In this document: positions 1 to 9,083 of the stretch, piece after piece
Layout of the letters: every line of letters begins with the position of its first letter
Numbering within the stretch: the stretch's first letter is position 1
From: Methanobacterium sp. ERen5
GTDB taxonomy: Archaea; Methanobacteriota; Methanobacteria; Methanobacteriales; Methanobacteriaceae
Assembly (NCBI GenBank): GCA_024167805.1
Contig: CP099988.1
Location: 124,001 to 188,000, forward strand
DNA length: 64,000 nucleotides
Direction of reading: 5' to 3'
The notes under the pieces: generated by a model
What the model was told of the DNA's origin: nothing
Databases searched by the model: none
What the model saw: the letters and a program-made list of their open reading frames with translations, nothing else
Position numbers and translations under genes: made by a program

Positions 1-1
1 T

Positions 2-220
2 GGTGCAGATATCGAGATAATACTCGATAAAACTGTGGAAGCACTTGATTTCAACTGGGAACCCATTGCTAAACCTGCAGAACGCATTATATTGACTTCT
101 GAAAATCCTCAAAACGTTGTGATGGGTGATATTGCAGTGATCGAAAAGGAAAATCTGTGTATTAAACGAACCAAGGAAAGTTTGAACTGTGGATTTATAC
201 TCTGCAGATCCGACGATTAA
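2..220 (+). CDS. C-terminal part of an uncharacterised protein (5' end outside window)
   Basis: The frame is open from base 2 and ends at TAA 218-220, so about 72 residues of a longer protein are present. The visible part reads like a soluble alpha/beta domain: it ends in GFILCRSDD and contains NPQNVVMGDIAVIEKE. I do not recognise the family. The first internal ATG, at 35, is unlikely to be the real start because the upstream codons also read as protein. A 127-bp AT-rich gap separates it from the next gene. Confidence 0.6.
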   Translation, partial: GADIEIILDKTVEALDFNWEPIAKPAERIILTSENPQNVVMGDIAVIEKENLCIKRTKESLNCGFILCRSDD

Positions 221-347
221 TTATTTTACTTTTTTATTTGAGAAAAGGTTAAATTTCTTAAAAGATTAATATTGTTTTAAATACTTAAATTTCCTAGGGG
301 AATTGAAGTTTTATCGTTAAATTTGATAGATTGGAGTTGATTGTTCA

Positions 348-1149
348 ATGAAATTAATATTTTTAGGAAGTGGTGGCGGTCGTTTTCGCCACAATAACCC
401 AAAAGAGGATGACAGGCGGATTTAGATTAGAAGATTTTGAAGGGAAGAATATTCATGTAGATCCTGGTCCAGGTGCCCTGGTACGTACCTACCAGTTTGG
501 ACTTAGTCCCATGAAGATAAATATTCTCATGGTTTCACACTGCCACACAGACCATTATACTGATGCTGAAGTACTTTTAGAAGCAATGACTCGAGGTATG
601 ACACGTAAAAAGGGAACTGTTGTTGGCAGCACCAGTGTTATCGAAGGATATGAAAGGTGGGGTCCATGTATCTCCAAGTATCATTTAAGTAAACCAGAAG
701 TAGTAACCCTGGAACATGGGGATGAACATAGATCTGATAAGCTTAGAATAACAGCCACAAGGACTGTTCACGGTGATCCCAAGGCTGTGGGTTTTAAGAT
801 AGCAAGTCCGGATCTAACAGTTTCCTACACATCTGATACTGAGTACACTCCAGATATCCACTTGGACCATGAGGGTGCTGATGTTTTAATCGCAAGCATC
901 ATAAGATCAGGTAGTGAAAGAATAAGGGGACATATGTCAGTGGATGATTTCATTACCTTGATTAATGAGGTAAAGCCCAAACTGGCAATTATGACTCATT
1001 TAGGGATGAAATTCATAATGGAATCTCCTGAAAAGGAAGCCCAAAGGGTTACAAGGGAGACTGGTGTGAAAACCTTGGCAGCTCGAGATGGTATGAAAAT
1101 TGAATTGGATGATCTTGTAACCAAACAACACACACTTGACCAGTTTTAA
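348..1149 (+). CDS. MBL-fold metal-dependent hydrolase, frame broken near the N-terminus
   Basis: Metallo-beta-lactamase-fold hydrolase of about 267 residues. It carries the metal-binding motif [10 protein letters not shown], a downstream [13 protein letters not shown] histidine segment, an SDTEY aspartate segment and a C-terminal MTHLG histidine. The natural start is ATG 348, preceded by GGAG at 333-336, and gives [12 protein letters not shown], the usual glycine-rich opening of this family. The frame then breaks at the T run 383-386 (four T where three keep the frame); removing one T joins it to [13 protein letters not shown] and the rest. The extra base is probably a sequence error, because everything after it is intact. 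The substrate is unknown; phosphodiesterase or lactonase chemistry is possible. Confidence 0.8.
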
Positions 1150-1239
1150 TAACAAAAACCCCCTTTAAATTATCCTTTTTAGGAATATTTTTTTTAGGGA
1201 TGAGTTTTTAAAGGATGAAATCCAATTTAAAATAGATAT

Positions 1240-1313
1240 GCCTCGGTGGCTCAGCCTGGTAGAGCGCGTGATTCGTAATCTCGATGTCGAGGGTTCAAAT
1301 CCCTCTCGAGGCT
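1240..1313 (+). tRNA. tRNA-Thr (anticodon CGT)
   Basis: A full 74-nt cloverleaf can be drawn: 7-bp acceptor stem (GCCTCGG with TCGAGGC), D stem GCTC/GAGC with a 9-nt loop, anticodon loop TTCGTAA, 5-nt variable loop, T stem GAGGG/CCCTC with loop TTCAAAT, and discriminator T. Anticodon CGT reads the Thr codon ACG, and a U discriminator is usual for archaeal tRNA-Thr. No CCA is encoded. The anticodon stem has one U-U mismatch at positions 29-41. The A/T-rich stretch at 1226-1234 fits a TATA box, and a T run at 1313-1318 is a likely terminator. Confidence 0.93.
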
Positions 1314-1507
1314 TTTTTGTCATGGGTTTATGTATTCCAATATAAGTTAGAGGTTTTTTTTTACTATTTAAATCTTTCTAATAGGAAATTCTATAATTAT
1401 TTATTACTTATTCAGTAAAAAGTGTTAAATATTTGTCTTGATATATATGTTATACAACATTTAAAAAATCTTTGATTTGTAAATTTTTTTAAACTGATGT
1501 GAAAAGC

Positions 1508-1641
1508 ATGAATCCCACACTAAGTAAAAAATTAAATAAATTTATTATAGATATAAAGATGAAAAAAATCCTCCAGTTCCAATAAGAAAAATAAGGAAAT
1601 GTTTAGAATTTGAAGGAATATTAGATAATAGAAATAAATGA
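1508..1641 (+). CDS. Possible small protein or gene remnant, frame broken
   Basis: From ATG 1508, with GATGTGA 7 bases upstream, a short frame reads MNPTLSKKLNKFIIDIK. One extra A in the A run 1555-1557 would connect it to a basic tail (PPVPIRKIRKCLEFEG) ending at TGA 1639-1641, about 44 residues in all. No family is recognised. It lies between tRNA-Thr and a primase remnant, in DNA that looks like decayed mobile-element sequence. Confidence 0.25.
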
Positions 1642-1799
1642 TTTTAATAGATTACCGAATCCAAATTATTATCAAAAATCCCTAAAAATTTATCCTTATA
1701 CAAAGATTCATCAAAACTATTTTTTAAATTATCTTATTCAAAAGTTAGTATTGTAGGATGTTCTGTATGAATAATAACTCCCATCGTATAGCATAACGG

Positions 1800-1943
1800 T
1801 TAACACTTTTTTATTATTCCATATAAACCTAAAGAAAGTAGTAACAAACCAAAAGTAGCAAACCAATATCTATGAATAAATATAGATATAATAAGACCGA
1901 CTGAACCTTCCAAAATTAAAATAATGATCCAAATATCCTTCAT
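1800..1943 (-). CDS. Small hydrophobic protein, about 47 aa
   Basis: An uninterrupted 47-codon frame on the minus strand, from ATG at 1943 to TAA at 1800-1802, encodes MKDIWIIILILEGSVGLIIS followed by a second hydrophobic stretch ending KKC. The two segments would fit a helical hairpin in the membrane. The upstream ribosome site is weak (GTGGGA). It sits alone in an otherwise gene-poor stretch. It could be chance, but the pattern of two clean hydrophobic segments and a charged end argues for a real small protein. Confidence 0.4.
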   Translation of the reverse strand: MKDIWIIILILEGSVGLIISIFIHRYWFATFGLLLLSLGLYGIIKKC

Positions 1944-2089
1944 TTTTTCCCACTTATTTTATAATCGTTACTATAATTCCTATTAAGAATAAATATTTTA
2001 ATACTTACTTTTAAGATATTAAAATCCAGTTCAGTTAAAGATCCTAAAAGTTTGTTCTTACACGTACACCGAAACAATAGAAATCATCC

Positions 2090-2400
2090 ATGTTTAATCC
2101 ACACCTACGATCATGGAAGTTATGACAATTTAAGAGAAGAAAAATAGTATCATGATTTATGATAGAGTCTTCCTTGATTTTGATGCAAAGAATGAGCAAG
2201 CTCGAAAAATTAAAAATGAACTTATAAACTCAGAAACTAGATTAAACTACAAAAAAGTTATACAGAATAAACTCCAAGAAAAACTCCAAAACTTGATCAT
2301 AAATGAGATGTCTAAACCTTATTCTGCCCCTATATCCATAATCCAGATTCTAAAAGTAGACATAGCTAATGTAATTCATCCGTTTTTGGATCACCCATAA
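2090..2400 (+). pseudogene. Remnant of an archaeal primase-like gene of a mobile element
   Basis: Frame fragments read HTYDHGSYDNLREEK and then, after a break in the A run near 2142-2146, IMIYDRVFLDFDAKNEQARK. The YDRVFLDFD segment resembles the metal-binding DxD strand of small-subunit-type primases carried by archaeal plasmids and proviruses, and the following charged helix fits that family. Only about 100 residues remain of a protein that is usually several hundred long, and the end (ILKVDIANVIHPFLDHP) does not look like the family. I read it as a truncated, frame-broken remnant. The family assignment is from memory of the motif and is moderate at best. Confidence 0.45.
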
Positions 2401-2629
2401 TTAATTCGATTTCTTCAATTAAATTCAACCTGTCATGAAGTACCATCTTGGCAATATATATTTTTCTACTATTCTTTGACTTTTTCAAATTAGATTTTCC
2501 TTAAAGTTTAAATTAGACTTAAAGGTCATCTCAGTAACTATAATCTTGTAAGTATATTTTATTAACCGTCAAGTATATTATAATATCACACAATTTATTA
2601 TTTAGATGATAATAAAATGGAGGATTTAA

Positions 2630-3204
2630 ATGGTCAAGATTATAGGAATTGTGGGAAGCCCAAAAAAGATAGTAATACATCATATTTGGTAGAAACAGCA
2701 TTAAAATCAGCTAAATCAGCCGGTGCAGATACAGATATTATAAACTTAGGGTCAGTAAATATTAATCCCTGTGTTGCTTGTGACATATGTAAAGTAATGG
2801 GTGAATGTGGAATAGGGGATGATATAAGTGAAATACTGAAAATTATGATGGAATCTGATGGAATGATCATTGGAAGCCCCGTATACTTTGGAAGTGTTAC
2901 ATCCCAATTGAAGATTTTAATTGACCGTTCAAGACCTTTAAGAGGATCGTTCCGACTTAAAAATAAAGTTTGTGGAGCGATTGCTGTTGGAGGTTCAAGA
3001 AATGGAGGACAGGAAAGTACAATCTCAGTTATACATGATTTTCTTTTGATACACGATGCAATAATCGTAGGAGACGGTGCACCAATTGCTCATTATGGAG
3101 GTACAGGAGTTGGTGACACTAAAATAGATAAAATAGGAATTGAAACCTCAGAAAACTTAGGTAAACGTGTAACTGAACTTGCAATGAGATTGAACTATGA
3201 CTAG
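2630..3204 (+). CDS. NADPH-dependent FMN reductase-like iron-sulfur flavoprotein, frame broken near N-terminus
   Basis: Flavodoxin-fold flavoprotein of about 191 residues. The real start is ATG 2630, six bases after GGAGG (2619-2623), giving [13 protein letters not shown], the FMN phosphate-binding loop. The frame breaks in the A run 2662-2667 (six A; seven restore the frame into [13 protein letters not shown]). The compact cysteine motif [13 protein letters not shown] (C-x2-C-x2-C-x5-C) matches the [4Fe-4S] site of archaeal iron-sulfur flavoproteins, and [13 protein letters not shown] is the second flavin loop. Probable role: electron transfer or reductive detoxification in the cytosol. A second member of the family lies at 5062-5694 beyond an MFS exporter, so the three may serve one stress response. 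Confidence 0.8.
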
Positions 3205-3518
3205 AAAAAAATACTCAAGTCAATGTTTGGATCATCAGAATCTCTAATTATAATAACACAAATCTAAATTACGACAGTTCAAAGAATATTGGATCTACTA
3301 CAGCTATAATAATCAAATAAATGGTTAATACAACTACTAAAGATAAAATACCATTATTAAAGCTATTAAAATACAATTAAATAATTTGTACTTCTTTGGT
3401 GATACTTTTATTTTTATTCAAACCATTTGAAATGTTTGAAATTAATGAAAAAAATTTAAAAACTAATAATGGATTATTATTTTATTTGTACTCTTTTAAT
3501 GAGAGGAGGATTAATTAA

Positions 3519-4982
3519 ATGAAGACCGTGCAATCATTTATAAATATAAAATCATATTCAAAATACCAGTCTATTTTAATTATTATTATACTCTCCCTTG
3601 CTCAGTTAATGATTTCTTTAGATTTCTCTATTGTAAATGTGGCATTACCCTCTATTCAAGCACAATTTCATTTAACTCCCACTAACTTGCAATGGGTGGT
3701 GAGTGCATATGCATTGACTTTCGGCAGTTTCCTATTGTTATGTGGTAGAGCATCTGATATTTTCAATCGTAAAAGAATATTTTTAATTGGTCTTATTGTT
3801 TTCTCTACAGCATCACTCATGGGAGGTTTAGCTCAATCACCAGCCATTATATTCATATCCAGGGCACTTCAAGGATTAGGTGCCGCTATGCTTGCCCCCA
3901 CCGCTTTATCATTAATCACAACAACTTTTCCTGAAGGAAATCAAAGAAATTTTGCATTGAGCATTTTCACCGCCATGGCAGCAATAGGATTTACTGCTGG
4001 AGTAACACTAGGCGGCATATTAACTCAATTCCTCACATGGCACTGGGTCTTCCTCATCAACGTACCATTATGTATATTTACATTCATCATTGGAATTCTA
4101 ATCATACCTAATACTATAAAAAACCATTTAAAAGCAAGTTTTGATGTTACAGGTGCAGCTTTAATTGCCACTACCCTTCTAATTTTAATATATGCTATTA
4201 CTCAAATTTCGACTCCAGGTGAATCAATTTATGAAATAATTATTCTCTTTGGCATATGTCTTGTCTTCGCTGTTAGTTTTTTATTCGTTGAACATCGAGC
4301 TGATAAACCATTAGTGCCATTTGATATTTTCCGACAGAGAAATATTATTTTATCCGATGTTATAATGTTTCTTGCATTCGGAGCTATTGCCGGTTTCGTG
4401 TTTCTAATCACTCTTCTACTTCAAGAAGGCCTAGGCTATTCAGCTTTACAGACTGGTTTAATTTTTATTCCTGCAGGTATTGGAGCCATCACAGGCTCAA
4501 TTTTGACACCTCGAATTTTGAAAAGGATAGATTTCAGTAAAATAATGCTTTTAGGACTCATAATTTTATGTTTAGGCATTATAGGAATAGCTAAAATTGG
4601 TACATTTGATTCTATAATAATTTTCATGATCATGTATTACTTTGCATTTGTGGGTACTTCTTCAGTCATGATATCCCTCAACATAGCCGGTACAACAGGC
4701 GTGGAAGTAAGACAGCAGGGTTTAGCTGCTGGTCTCATCACAACTTCTCAGTGGATAGGAGGTGCTATCGGAGTATCAATGGTTAGTGTGGTGGCTGCGT
4801 TACTATCCCTATCTGTTGGCAACAACTCTTTAACAAGGACTGAAATTTATATACACTCAATGATTGTTTCAATAATTCTAGTTATTATTGCAATTCTACT
4901 TGCATTGTATTTAACCCTACGTCGTTCAAGTAAAAAAAATGAAAACAAATTAAATTTTTTTAATCAATATATAAAGCAATAA
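3519..4982 (+). CDS. MFS drug:H+ antiporter, DHA2 (EmrB/QacA-like)
   Basis: A 487-residue polytopic membrane protein that fits the 14-helix DHA2 family. The N-terminal segment has SLDFSIVNVALPSIQ, the family-typical motif in helix 1, then LQWVVSAYALTFGSFLLLCG and the motif-A loop GRASDIFNRKR. The LQGLGAAMLAPTALSLI segment is the usual helix-4 pattern. It likely exports hydrophobic toxicants by proton antiport. The start at ATG 3519 follows a strong GAGAGGAGG site at 3500-3508. It lies between two iron-sulfur flavoproteins on the same strand with gaps of 314 and 79 bp, which suggests a linked detoxification role. Confidence 0.88.
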   Translation: MKTVQSFINIKSYSKYQSILIIIILSLAQLMISLDFSIVNVALPSIQAQFHLTPTNLQWVVSAYALTFGSFLLLCGRASDIFNRKRIFLIGLIVFSTASLMGGLAQSPAIIFISRALQGLGAAMLAPTALSLITTTFPEGNQRNFALSIFTAMAAIGFTAGVTLGGILTQFLTWHWVFLINVPLCIFTFIIGILIIPNTIKNHLKASFDVTGAALIATTLLILIYAITQISTPGESIYEIIILFGICLVFAVSFLFVEHRADKPLVPFDIFRQRNIILSDVIMFLAFGAIAGFVFLITLLLQEGLGYSALQTGLIFIPAGIGAITGSILTPRILKRIDFSKIMLLGLIILCLGIIGIAKIGTFDSIIIFMIMYYFAFVGTSSVMISLNIAGTTGVEVRQQGLAAGLITTSQWIGGAIGVSMVSVVAALLSLSVGNNSLTRTEIYIHSMIVSIILVIIAILLALYLTLRRSSKKNENKLNFFNQYIKQ

Positions 4983-5061
4983 GAAAAAATTGAGATATAA
5001 ATTTGACATTAAAAAAAATTTAATTAAAAAATATTATTCATGATAAAAGTGAGGTGATGAA

Positions 5062-5694
5062 ATGAAAGTATTATTGGTAAATGGAAGCCCGCATAAAAAA
5101 GGTTGCACATACACTGCCTTAATAGAGGTAGCAAATACTTTGAATGAAGAAGGTATTGATTCAGAAATTTTTTGGATAGGGACAAAACCACTCGCAGGGT
5201 GTATTGCTTGCCTGAAATGCGCTGAAATAGAGCGTTGTTCCTTTGATGATTGTGTAAACGATTTTCTTGAAATTGTAAATGATGCTGATGGATTTATTTT
5301 CGGTTCTCCAGTTCATTATGCTGCCGCAGGCGGGGCAATTACATCCTTTATGGATCGTGTATTCTATTCGGATTTAATAGGAGGCAGACAATCTTTTTAT
5401 CTGAAACCAGCAGCAGCAGTTATTTCTGCAAGGAGAGCAGGAACTACAGCTACTTTTGACCAGCTTAATAAGTATTTCACCATTTCACAGATGCCAATAA
5501 TATCTTCCCGCTATTGGAACATGATTCATGGAACAAAACCCGAAGATGTGAAAAAAGATTTGGAAGGATTGCAGACCATGCGTGTGCTTGCAAGGAATAT
5601 GGCATGGTTTCTGAAGTGCAAAGATGCTGGCACAAAAGCAGGCATCCATCTCCCAAAGAAGGAAGAAATGATCTTTACCAACTTTATTAGGTAA
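5062..5694 (+). CDS. Iron-sulfur flavoprotein (NADPH-dependent FMN reductase fold)
   Basis: Flavodoxin-fold protein of 210 residues opening MKVLLVNGSPHKKGCTYTAL, the FMN phosphate loop. The cluster CIACLKCAEIERC (C-x2-C-x2-C-x5-C, about residues 52-64) is the characteristic close-spaced [4Fe-4S] motif of iron-sulfur flavoproteins. GSPVHYAAAGGAITSFMDR is the second flavin-binding loop, and the length is normal for the family. Members move electrons from ferredoxin to FMN and are linked to oxygen and peroxide stress in methanogens. GAGGTGATGAAATG gives a good ribosome site. Downstream lie about 420 bases without a gene. Confidence 0.88.
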   Translation: MKVLLVNGSPHKKGCTYTALIEVANTLNEEGIDSEIFWIGTKPLAGCIACLKCAEIERCSFDDCVNDFLEIVNDADGFIFGSPVHYAAAGGAITSFMDRVFYSDLIGGRQSFYLKPAAAVISARRAGTTATFDQLNKYFTISQMPIISSRYWNMIHGTKPEDVKKDLEGLQTMRVLARNMAWFLKCKDAGTKAGIHLPKKEEMIFTNFIR

Positions 5695-6117
5695 TGATAT
5701 ATCCTATTATAATTTAGCCATCTAAAATTACTAGAAGATACTGAATATTATCAAAAGTATTAAAAAAATTTAAATTTTCTAAATATAAAACTTCTTAAAA
5801 CACAAATAAACATAGAAGGTTAAACTTGAGGACATCAAGTAAACTACTTACTATTTTTTTCCTTTTTTATTTTCTAAAAAATTTATCAAAACTTATCAAT
5901 CCAACCACTTATAGAAAATCTCATTTGTGCTGCAAAGTTCCTTCGTCGCAAGCTCCTCAGTCACAAAAACATAATCGTAACTAAAATTCATATTTAACAC
6001 TTAATTACTTTTAATATTTCTTTATAAGTGAATTTAAGCATTTTAAGGCGAAATATTTATATACTCCGGATGACATAATATTACTTACAGGAGTAAAAGT
6101 GATATCGGGTGATTGGA
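5695..6117 (+). other. Intergenic region with dispersed repeat and promoter of the zinc protein
   Basis: AT-rich and without a convincing gene. It holds one copy of a 76-bp dispersed repeat (5916-5991). A probable TATA element (TATTTATATACT) lies at about 6053-6064, and the pair ACTCC/GGAGT at 6063-6067 and 6090-6094 forms a weak inverted repeat between it and the next gene. Confidence 0.5.
5916..5991. repeat. Dispersed 76-bp repeat, copy 1
   Basis: This stretch shares a long, imperfect match with 11627-11703; both contain ATCTC(A/G)TTTG followed by GCTGCAA and a common AGCTCC core. On the minus strand this copy has a 31-codon frame starting at 5991 (MNFSYDYVFVTEELATKEL), whereas the other copy has lost it. 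It may be the 5' end of a once-coding mobile or duplicated gene. Confidence 0.5.
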
Positions 6118-6582
6118 ATGAAAAGTCAAGAAAAAATGAGGCAAATGGTTTTTGTACCCCATTACCATGGAGATGGAGAATGTTTAATTGGAAACAGTAA
6201 TACAGGAAGGTTACATTCCTTAGATTGCAGTGCCATAGACATGATGAGAGAAGACCATAAAATACCCACAAATGGTGCAGGATTCACACCATGCGGATGG
6301 TGCCATGCATGTAGAAGTGGCCACGAAGACATCTTTCAAGAAGGTAATGAAGATCCTGAAGGAATAGAACTCTGCATGGACAAAAGAATTATCCAACTAT
6401 TCAAAAAAATGGGATGTTCAAGTTGCAACTCAAAAAAAGGAATAATAAAAATGTTTCCTGATCCACACGGTGTGAGACTCATAGGAAAACAAGGCCACTG
6501 GTGGATCTACTTCGAATGTGAAGAATGCGGCTACCAAACAGCTTGGTGGAAAGCATTAAATAAACTAAAAAATAGTAAATGA
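6118..6582 (+). CDS. Cysteine-rich zinc protein with an Ada-like metal-binding segment
   Basis: Uncharacterised soluble protein of about 154 residues. Residues around 25-70 read GNSNTGRLHSLDC, followed by GFTPCGWCHACRSGH; this resembles the small Ada-type zinc module (GN..S..YH...C....GY.PC..C). Two more CxxC pairs follow (CSSC and CEEC), giving a second probable zinc ribbon. ATG 6118 is chosen over the upstream GTG because GGGTGAT at 6105-6111 gives correct spacing. It is followed after 11 bp by a ribbon-helix-helix gene, so the two form an operon. A decayed copy of its 3' end lies near 9587-9640. The function is unknown; DNA contact or metal sensing is possible. Confidence 0.7.
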   Translation: MKSQEKMRQMVFVPHYHGDGECLIGNSNTGRLHSLDCSAIDMMREDHKIPTNGAGFTPCGWCHACRSGHEDIFQEGNEDPEGIELCMDKRIIQLFKKMGCSSCNSKKGIIKMFPDPHGVRLIGKQGHWWIYFECEECGYQTAWWKALNKLKNSK

Positions 6583-6593
6583 AGGTGTTTTAG

Positions 6594-6779
6594 ATGAAAA
6601 ATGAAAAGAGAGTGTGCCTAACACTTCCCCAACCAGTTCATGAAATGATTTGGAAAACATCTGGAAAACTCAAAGTTAACTACGTTGCATTATCATTACT
6701 GATAGAATACATGGTTGATCCAGACCTGCAAAGAAGAGTCAAAAAAAGAATCAAAGACGGTTTTAAAAGAAATAAATAA
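6594..6779 (+). CDS. Ribbon-helix-helix type small regulator
   Basis: A 61-residue basic protein opening with a short strand (KRVCLTLPQPVHEMIWK) and two helices, the arrangement of ribbon-helix-helix DNA-binding proteins. The C-terminus is rich in lysine and arginine. It starts 11 bp after the zinc protein, with AAGGTG upstream, so the two are very probably co-transcribed. A clear decayed duplicate of this gene lies 540 bp downstream (7321-7476). Such small RHH proteins often act as autoregulators or antitoxins, but a toxin partner is not proven here. Confidence 0.65.
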   Translation: MKNEKRVCLTLPQPVHEMIWKTSGKLKVNYVALSLLIEYMVDPDLQRRVKKRIKDGFKRNK

Positions 6780-6832
6780 AGCCCTAAGCATAAATTTTAA
6801 ATGTAACTGAATTAGATTCAAATTTAGTTAAA

Positions 6833-7234
6833 ATGATCAAATTTAGTCAAAATAAATATAATATCCCAGATAAGCATGGTAGAAACATTTTATCGGGTTA
6901 CTTTTCAATAGTATTAATTATATTCGGAACTATTATAATTCCTAGGTTTTATGTATACATGAATTTGAACTTGCAAATCATATTAACTCTCATTATTTTA
7001 ATTCCTGGTGCAATATTGTGGATTTATTTCTTTAATGGATTTATCAGAAGATTAATAGAATCAATAAAAAATTCAGACTCAATAAAAAACAAAACATTAA
7101 AAGATCACTATTTTTTAATTTGGCTAATAAATATTATCTGGATAACTCTAGCTCATTTTATTTACAACTTAAATCTATCAGGCATTCTTATACCAGCCAT
7201 ATTTATTATTTTACTAATTAAATTCATGAGGTAA
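6833..7234 (+). CDS. Four-helix membrane protein, uncharacterised
   Basis: A 133-residue protein with four hydrophobic segments at about residues 20-42, 47-69, 90-110 and 112-130, and a polar loop of charged residues after segment two (FIRRLIESIKNSDSIKNK). No family recognised. There is no evident Shine-Dalgarno site before ATG 6833, so it may be leaderless or start elsewhere. Codon use is very AT-rich, like the other accessory genes nearby. Confidence 0.55.
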   Translation: MIKFSQNKYNIPDKHGRNILSGYFSIVLIIFGTIIIPRFYVYMNLNLQIILTLIILIPGAILWIYFFNGFIRRLIESIKNSDSIKNKTLKDHYFLIWLINIIWITLAHFIYNLNLSGILIPAIFIILLIKFMR

Positions 7235-7320
7235 CAACAAAAAGTATTTTTAGAATTCATTCCCTAAACAATCGCTATATTTAATTACATATTCTATTAC
7301 TATTCAAATCAAGTAAATTG

Positions 7321-7476
7321 CACTCCCAAACCCATACATGAAATGATATGAAAACATCAGCAAACTCAAAGTCAATTACATTGCTGAATCCTTGTTGATA
7401 GAGTACATGGTGGACTCAGAATTACAAAAAAGGGGTTAAAAAGAGAATTTGGAACGGATTTAATAGAAATAAGTAA
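7321..7476 (+). pseudogene. Decayed copy of the ribbon-helix-helix gene
   Basis: The stretch aligns with the intact gene at 6594-6779 over most of its length. Fragments read SKLKVNY and SLLIEYMVDSELQKRG against SGKLKVNY and SLLIEYMVDPDLQRRV. A stop follows the first HEMI equivalent and a frameshift lies before it, so no full protein can be made. The upstream zinc-protein partner is missing here, although a remnant of its 3' end is found at 9587-9640. Confidence 0.75.
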
Positions 7477-7635
7477 TCTGCTTACGATTATTTGTGATAT
7501 CTGATTAATATATTCATGAAATTCTGACAGACTGGATGGTTGTCTCCCACCGAATAATTCAAAAAATTAATTTTTCATTGAAATATTAATAATAACCTAA
7601 ATGATATATTTCAGTATTAAATAAGTGGGGTATGA

Positions 7636-8007
7636 ATGATGAATATTAAGTGGAAAACATTAGGAATTGGCGTAATTATTAACATATTACTTGGTTTAAT
7701 TTTTTCATATGTGTTGGGTGGTATAGGACTCACAGCTGCATTAATTTTAACTGCAATTTATGTTGGTTTTAAAATCGAAAAAAATTATAATGATGGGGCA
7801 TTGAATGGAGCAATTTTGGGTATTATTTCTGGCATTTGTTTTGGAATTTTACTCGATAATTTATTAGGAATTCTAGATTGGAGCGCCATTGGCATTGCAA
7901 TATTTCTTTTATTAATTCCTACAGTGATATTTGGTATAATAGGTGCAATAAGTAGTATAATAGGTATTTATATCAAAAGAAAAACATCAAAGAGCATAAC
8001 TGATTAA
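7636..8007 (+). CDS. DUF5518-like small membrane protein
   Basis: A 123-residue protein with four hydrophobic segments. The layout resembles the DUF5518 family common in Methanobacterium: a short NIKWKTLGIGVIIN start, a glycine-rich helix pair, the polar AIYVGFKIEKNYNDGALNGA loop and a second glycine-rich helix pair. The clearest relative in this window is the minus-strand gene at 9084-9434, which has IYVGYSVGGDYMNGAIHGAL at the same place. The function is not known. It is followed after 37 bp by a paralogue, probably in one transcript. GTGGGG precedes the double ATG. Confidence 0.7.
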   Translation: MMNIKWKTLGIGVIINILLGLIFSYVLGGIGLTAALILTAIYVGFKIEKNYNDGALNGAILGIISGICFGILLDNLLGILDWSAIGIAIFLLLIPTVIFGIIGAISSIIGIYIKRKTSKSITD

Positions 8008-8044
8008 GTTATTAATTGTATTTATTGAGTTAGGGGAGATAAAT

Positions 8045-8410
8045 ATGAATTTCAAAAATTTGAATTTAATAATCGGTTTAATCATAGCTATTTTTCTTGC
8101 TTACATTCTTCCAACAGCGATTGGTAGTTTAATTGCTGTGTTCTTAGGAGCAATGTATGTAGGGTATATGATTGAGAAAAATTATAAGGAAGGTATATTT
8201 AATGGAGTAATTCTTGGAGTACTTTATGCTATATTTGCAGCAATAGCAACTTCTTACATTATGAACTATCATTTTGAGTCTATAAATGAGTTGACAATTT
8301 GGATTCTAGGCTTAATCATATTATATGTTGTTTGTGGAGTACTAGGAGGAATCTCTGGAAGTTTCATCAAAAACCTAAAAATACTTTCATTTGGTAAAGT
8401 TGTAGAGTAA
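8045..8410 (+). CDS. DUF5518-like small membrane protein, tandem paralogue
   Basis: A 121-residue, four-helix membrane protein paralogous to the gene just upstream. The shared polar loop reads AMYVGYMIEKNYKEGIFNGV, and the glycine-rich helices match in position. A good ribosome site (AGGGGAGAT) precedes ATG 8045. The pair probably arose by tandem duplication. Membrane function unknown. Confidence 0.7.
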   Translation: MNFKNLNLIIGLIIAIFLAYILPTAIGSLIAVFLGAMYVGYMIEKNYKEGIFNGVILGVLYAIFAAIATSYIMNYHFESINELTIWILGLIILYVVCGVLGGISGSFIKNLKILSFGKVVE

Positions 8411-9083
8411 TATTCTTTACTAACTATTGTTATAAAATTATGTTTTCAATAAATCCTTTTTTTTTGAATTTTTTTCTAAATTCGTGATTTTCGGTGATCA
8501 ACTCGATTTGGATCTAAAATCTAAAAGAAGGAAGTAATTAGAAATAGGGACACAATTACTTCTGCAAATCATTTTCATGAAGAAATCTACAAAAATTCAA
8601 ATCTAAAAATATATCTAGGATTAAACTTAGATCTTGAGGAGAGAATTTATTTTCAATTATTTCAATAAATATACTGAATCTAGGTTTTCAATCTTGTAAA
8701 CATTGTTCTTTCATTGTTTCTTTACCATCAACTTTATAGAATAAATATCGTTATTATCTAGAAGATAGAATCAAAAGATCCATCCCATCTATCTTCCTAT
8801 AAAATCTATAAAATACAATTTATTCCATACTGTTCTGGACAAATGCAGCTAAATCTGGAAGTATAGTACTACTTTAAATAGATTCTTTGGTAATTAATGG
8901 ATCAACAGTCAATTGAAGTGTTAGTACCTGAAAAATTTATGCTTAAGTCGCAAATAACCCATCCTAATCAAAAACAGCTCCTTCAAATAAACTTTCACTA
9001 AATCACTATAAATTGACAAATTTATATAAATAAGATTAATATTTATATTAAAAAATGGGAATTAATATGGTGTTAAATTAACC
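8411..9083. other. Gene-poor AT-rich region
   Basis: No convincing gene. A 34-codon frame at 8898-9002 (starting MDQQSIEVLVPEKF) has no ribosome site and no recognisable family; it may be a remnant. The rest is low-complexity AT-rich sequence, including the terminator region of the minus-strand gene that ends at 9084. Confidence 0.4.

Noticed and set aside
1651..1784. Minus-strand frame with protein-like sequence and one internal TAA
   Set aside because: No ribosome site, the plus strand is open as well in the same place, and no family is recognised. It may be chance in AT-rich DNA.
1779..1812. tRNA-like D-arm words (CATCGTATAGC, AACGGTTAACAC)
   Set aside because: No acceptor, anticodon or T stem can be drawn around them, and the stretch is also the 3' end of a minus-strand small frame.
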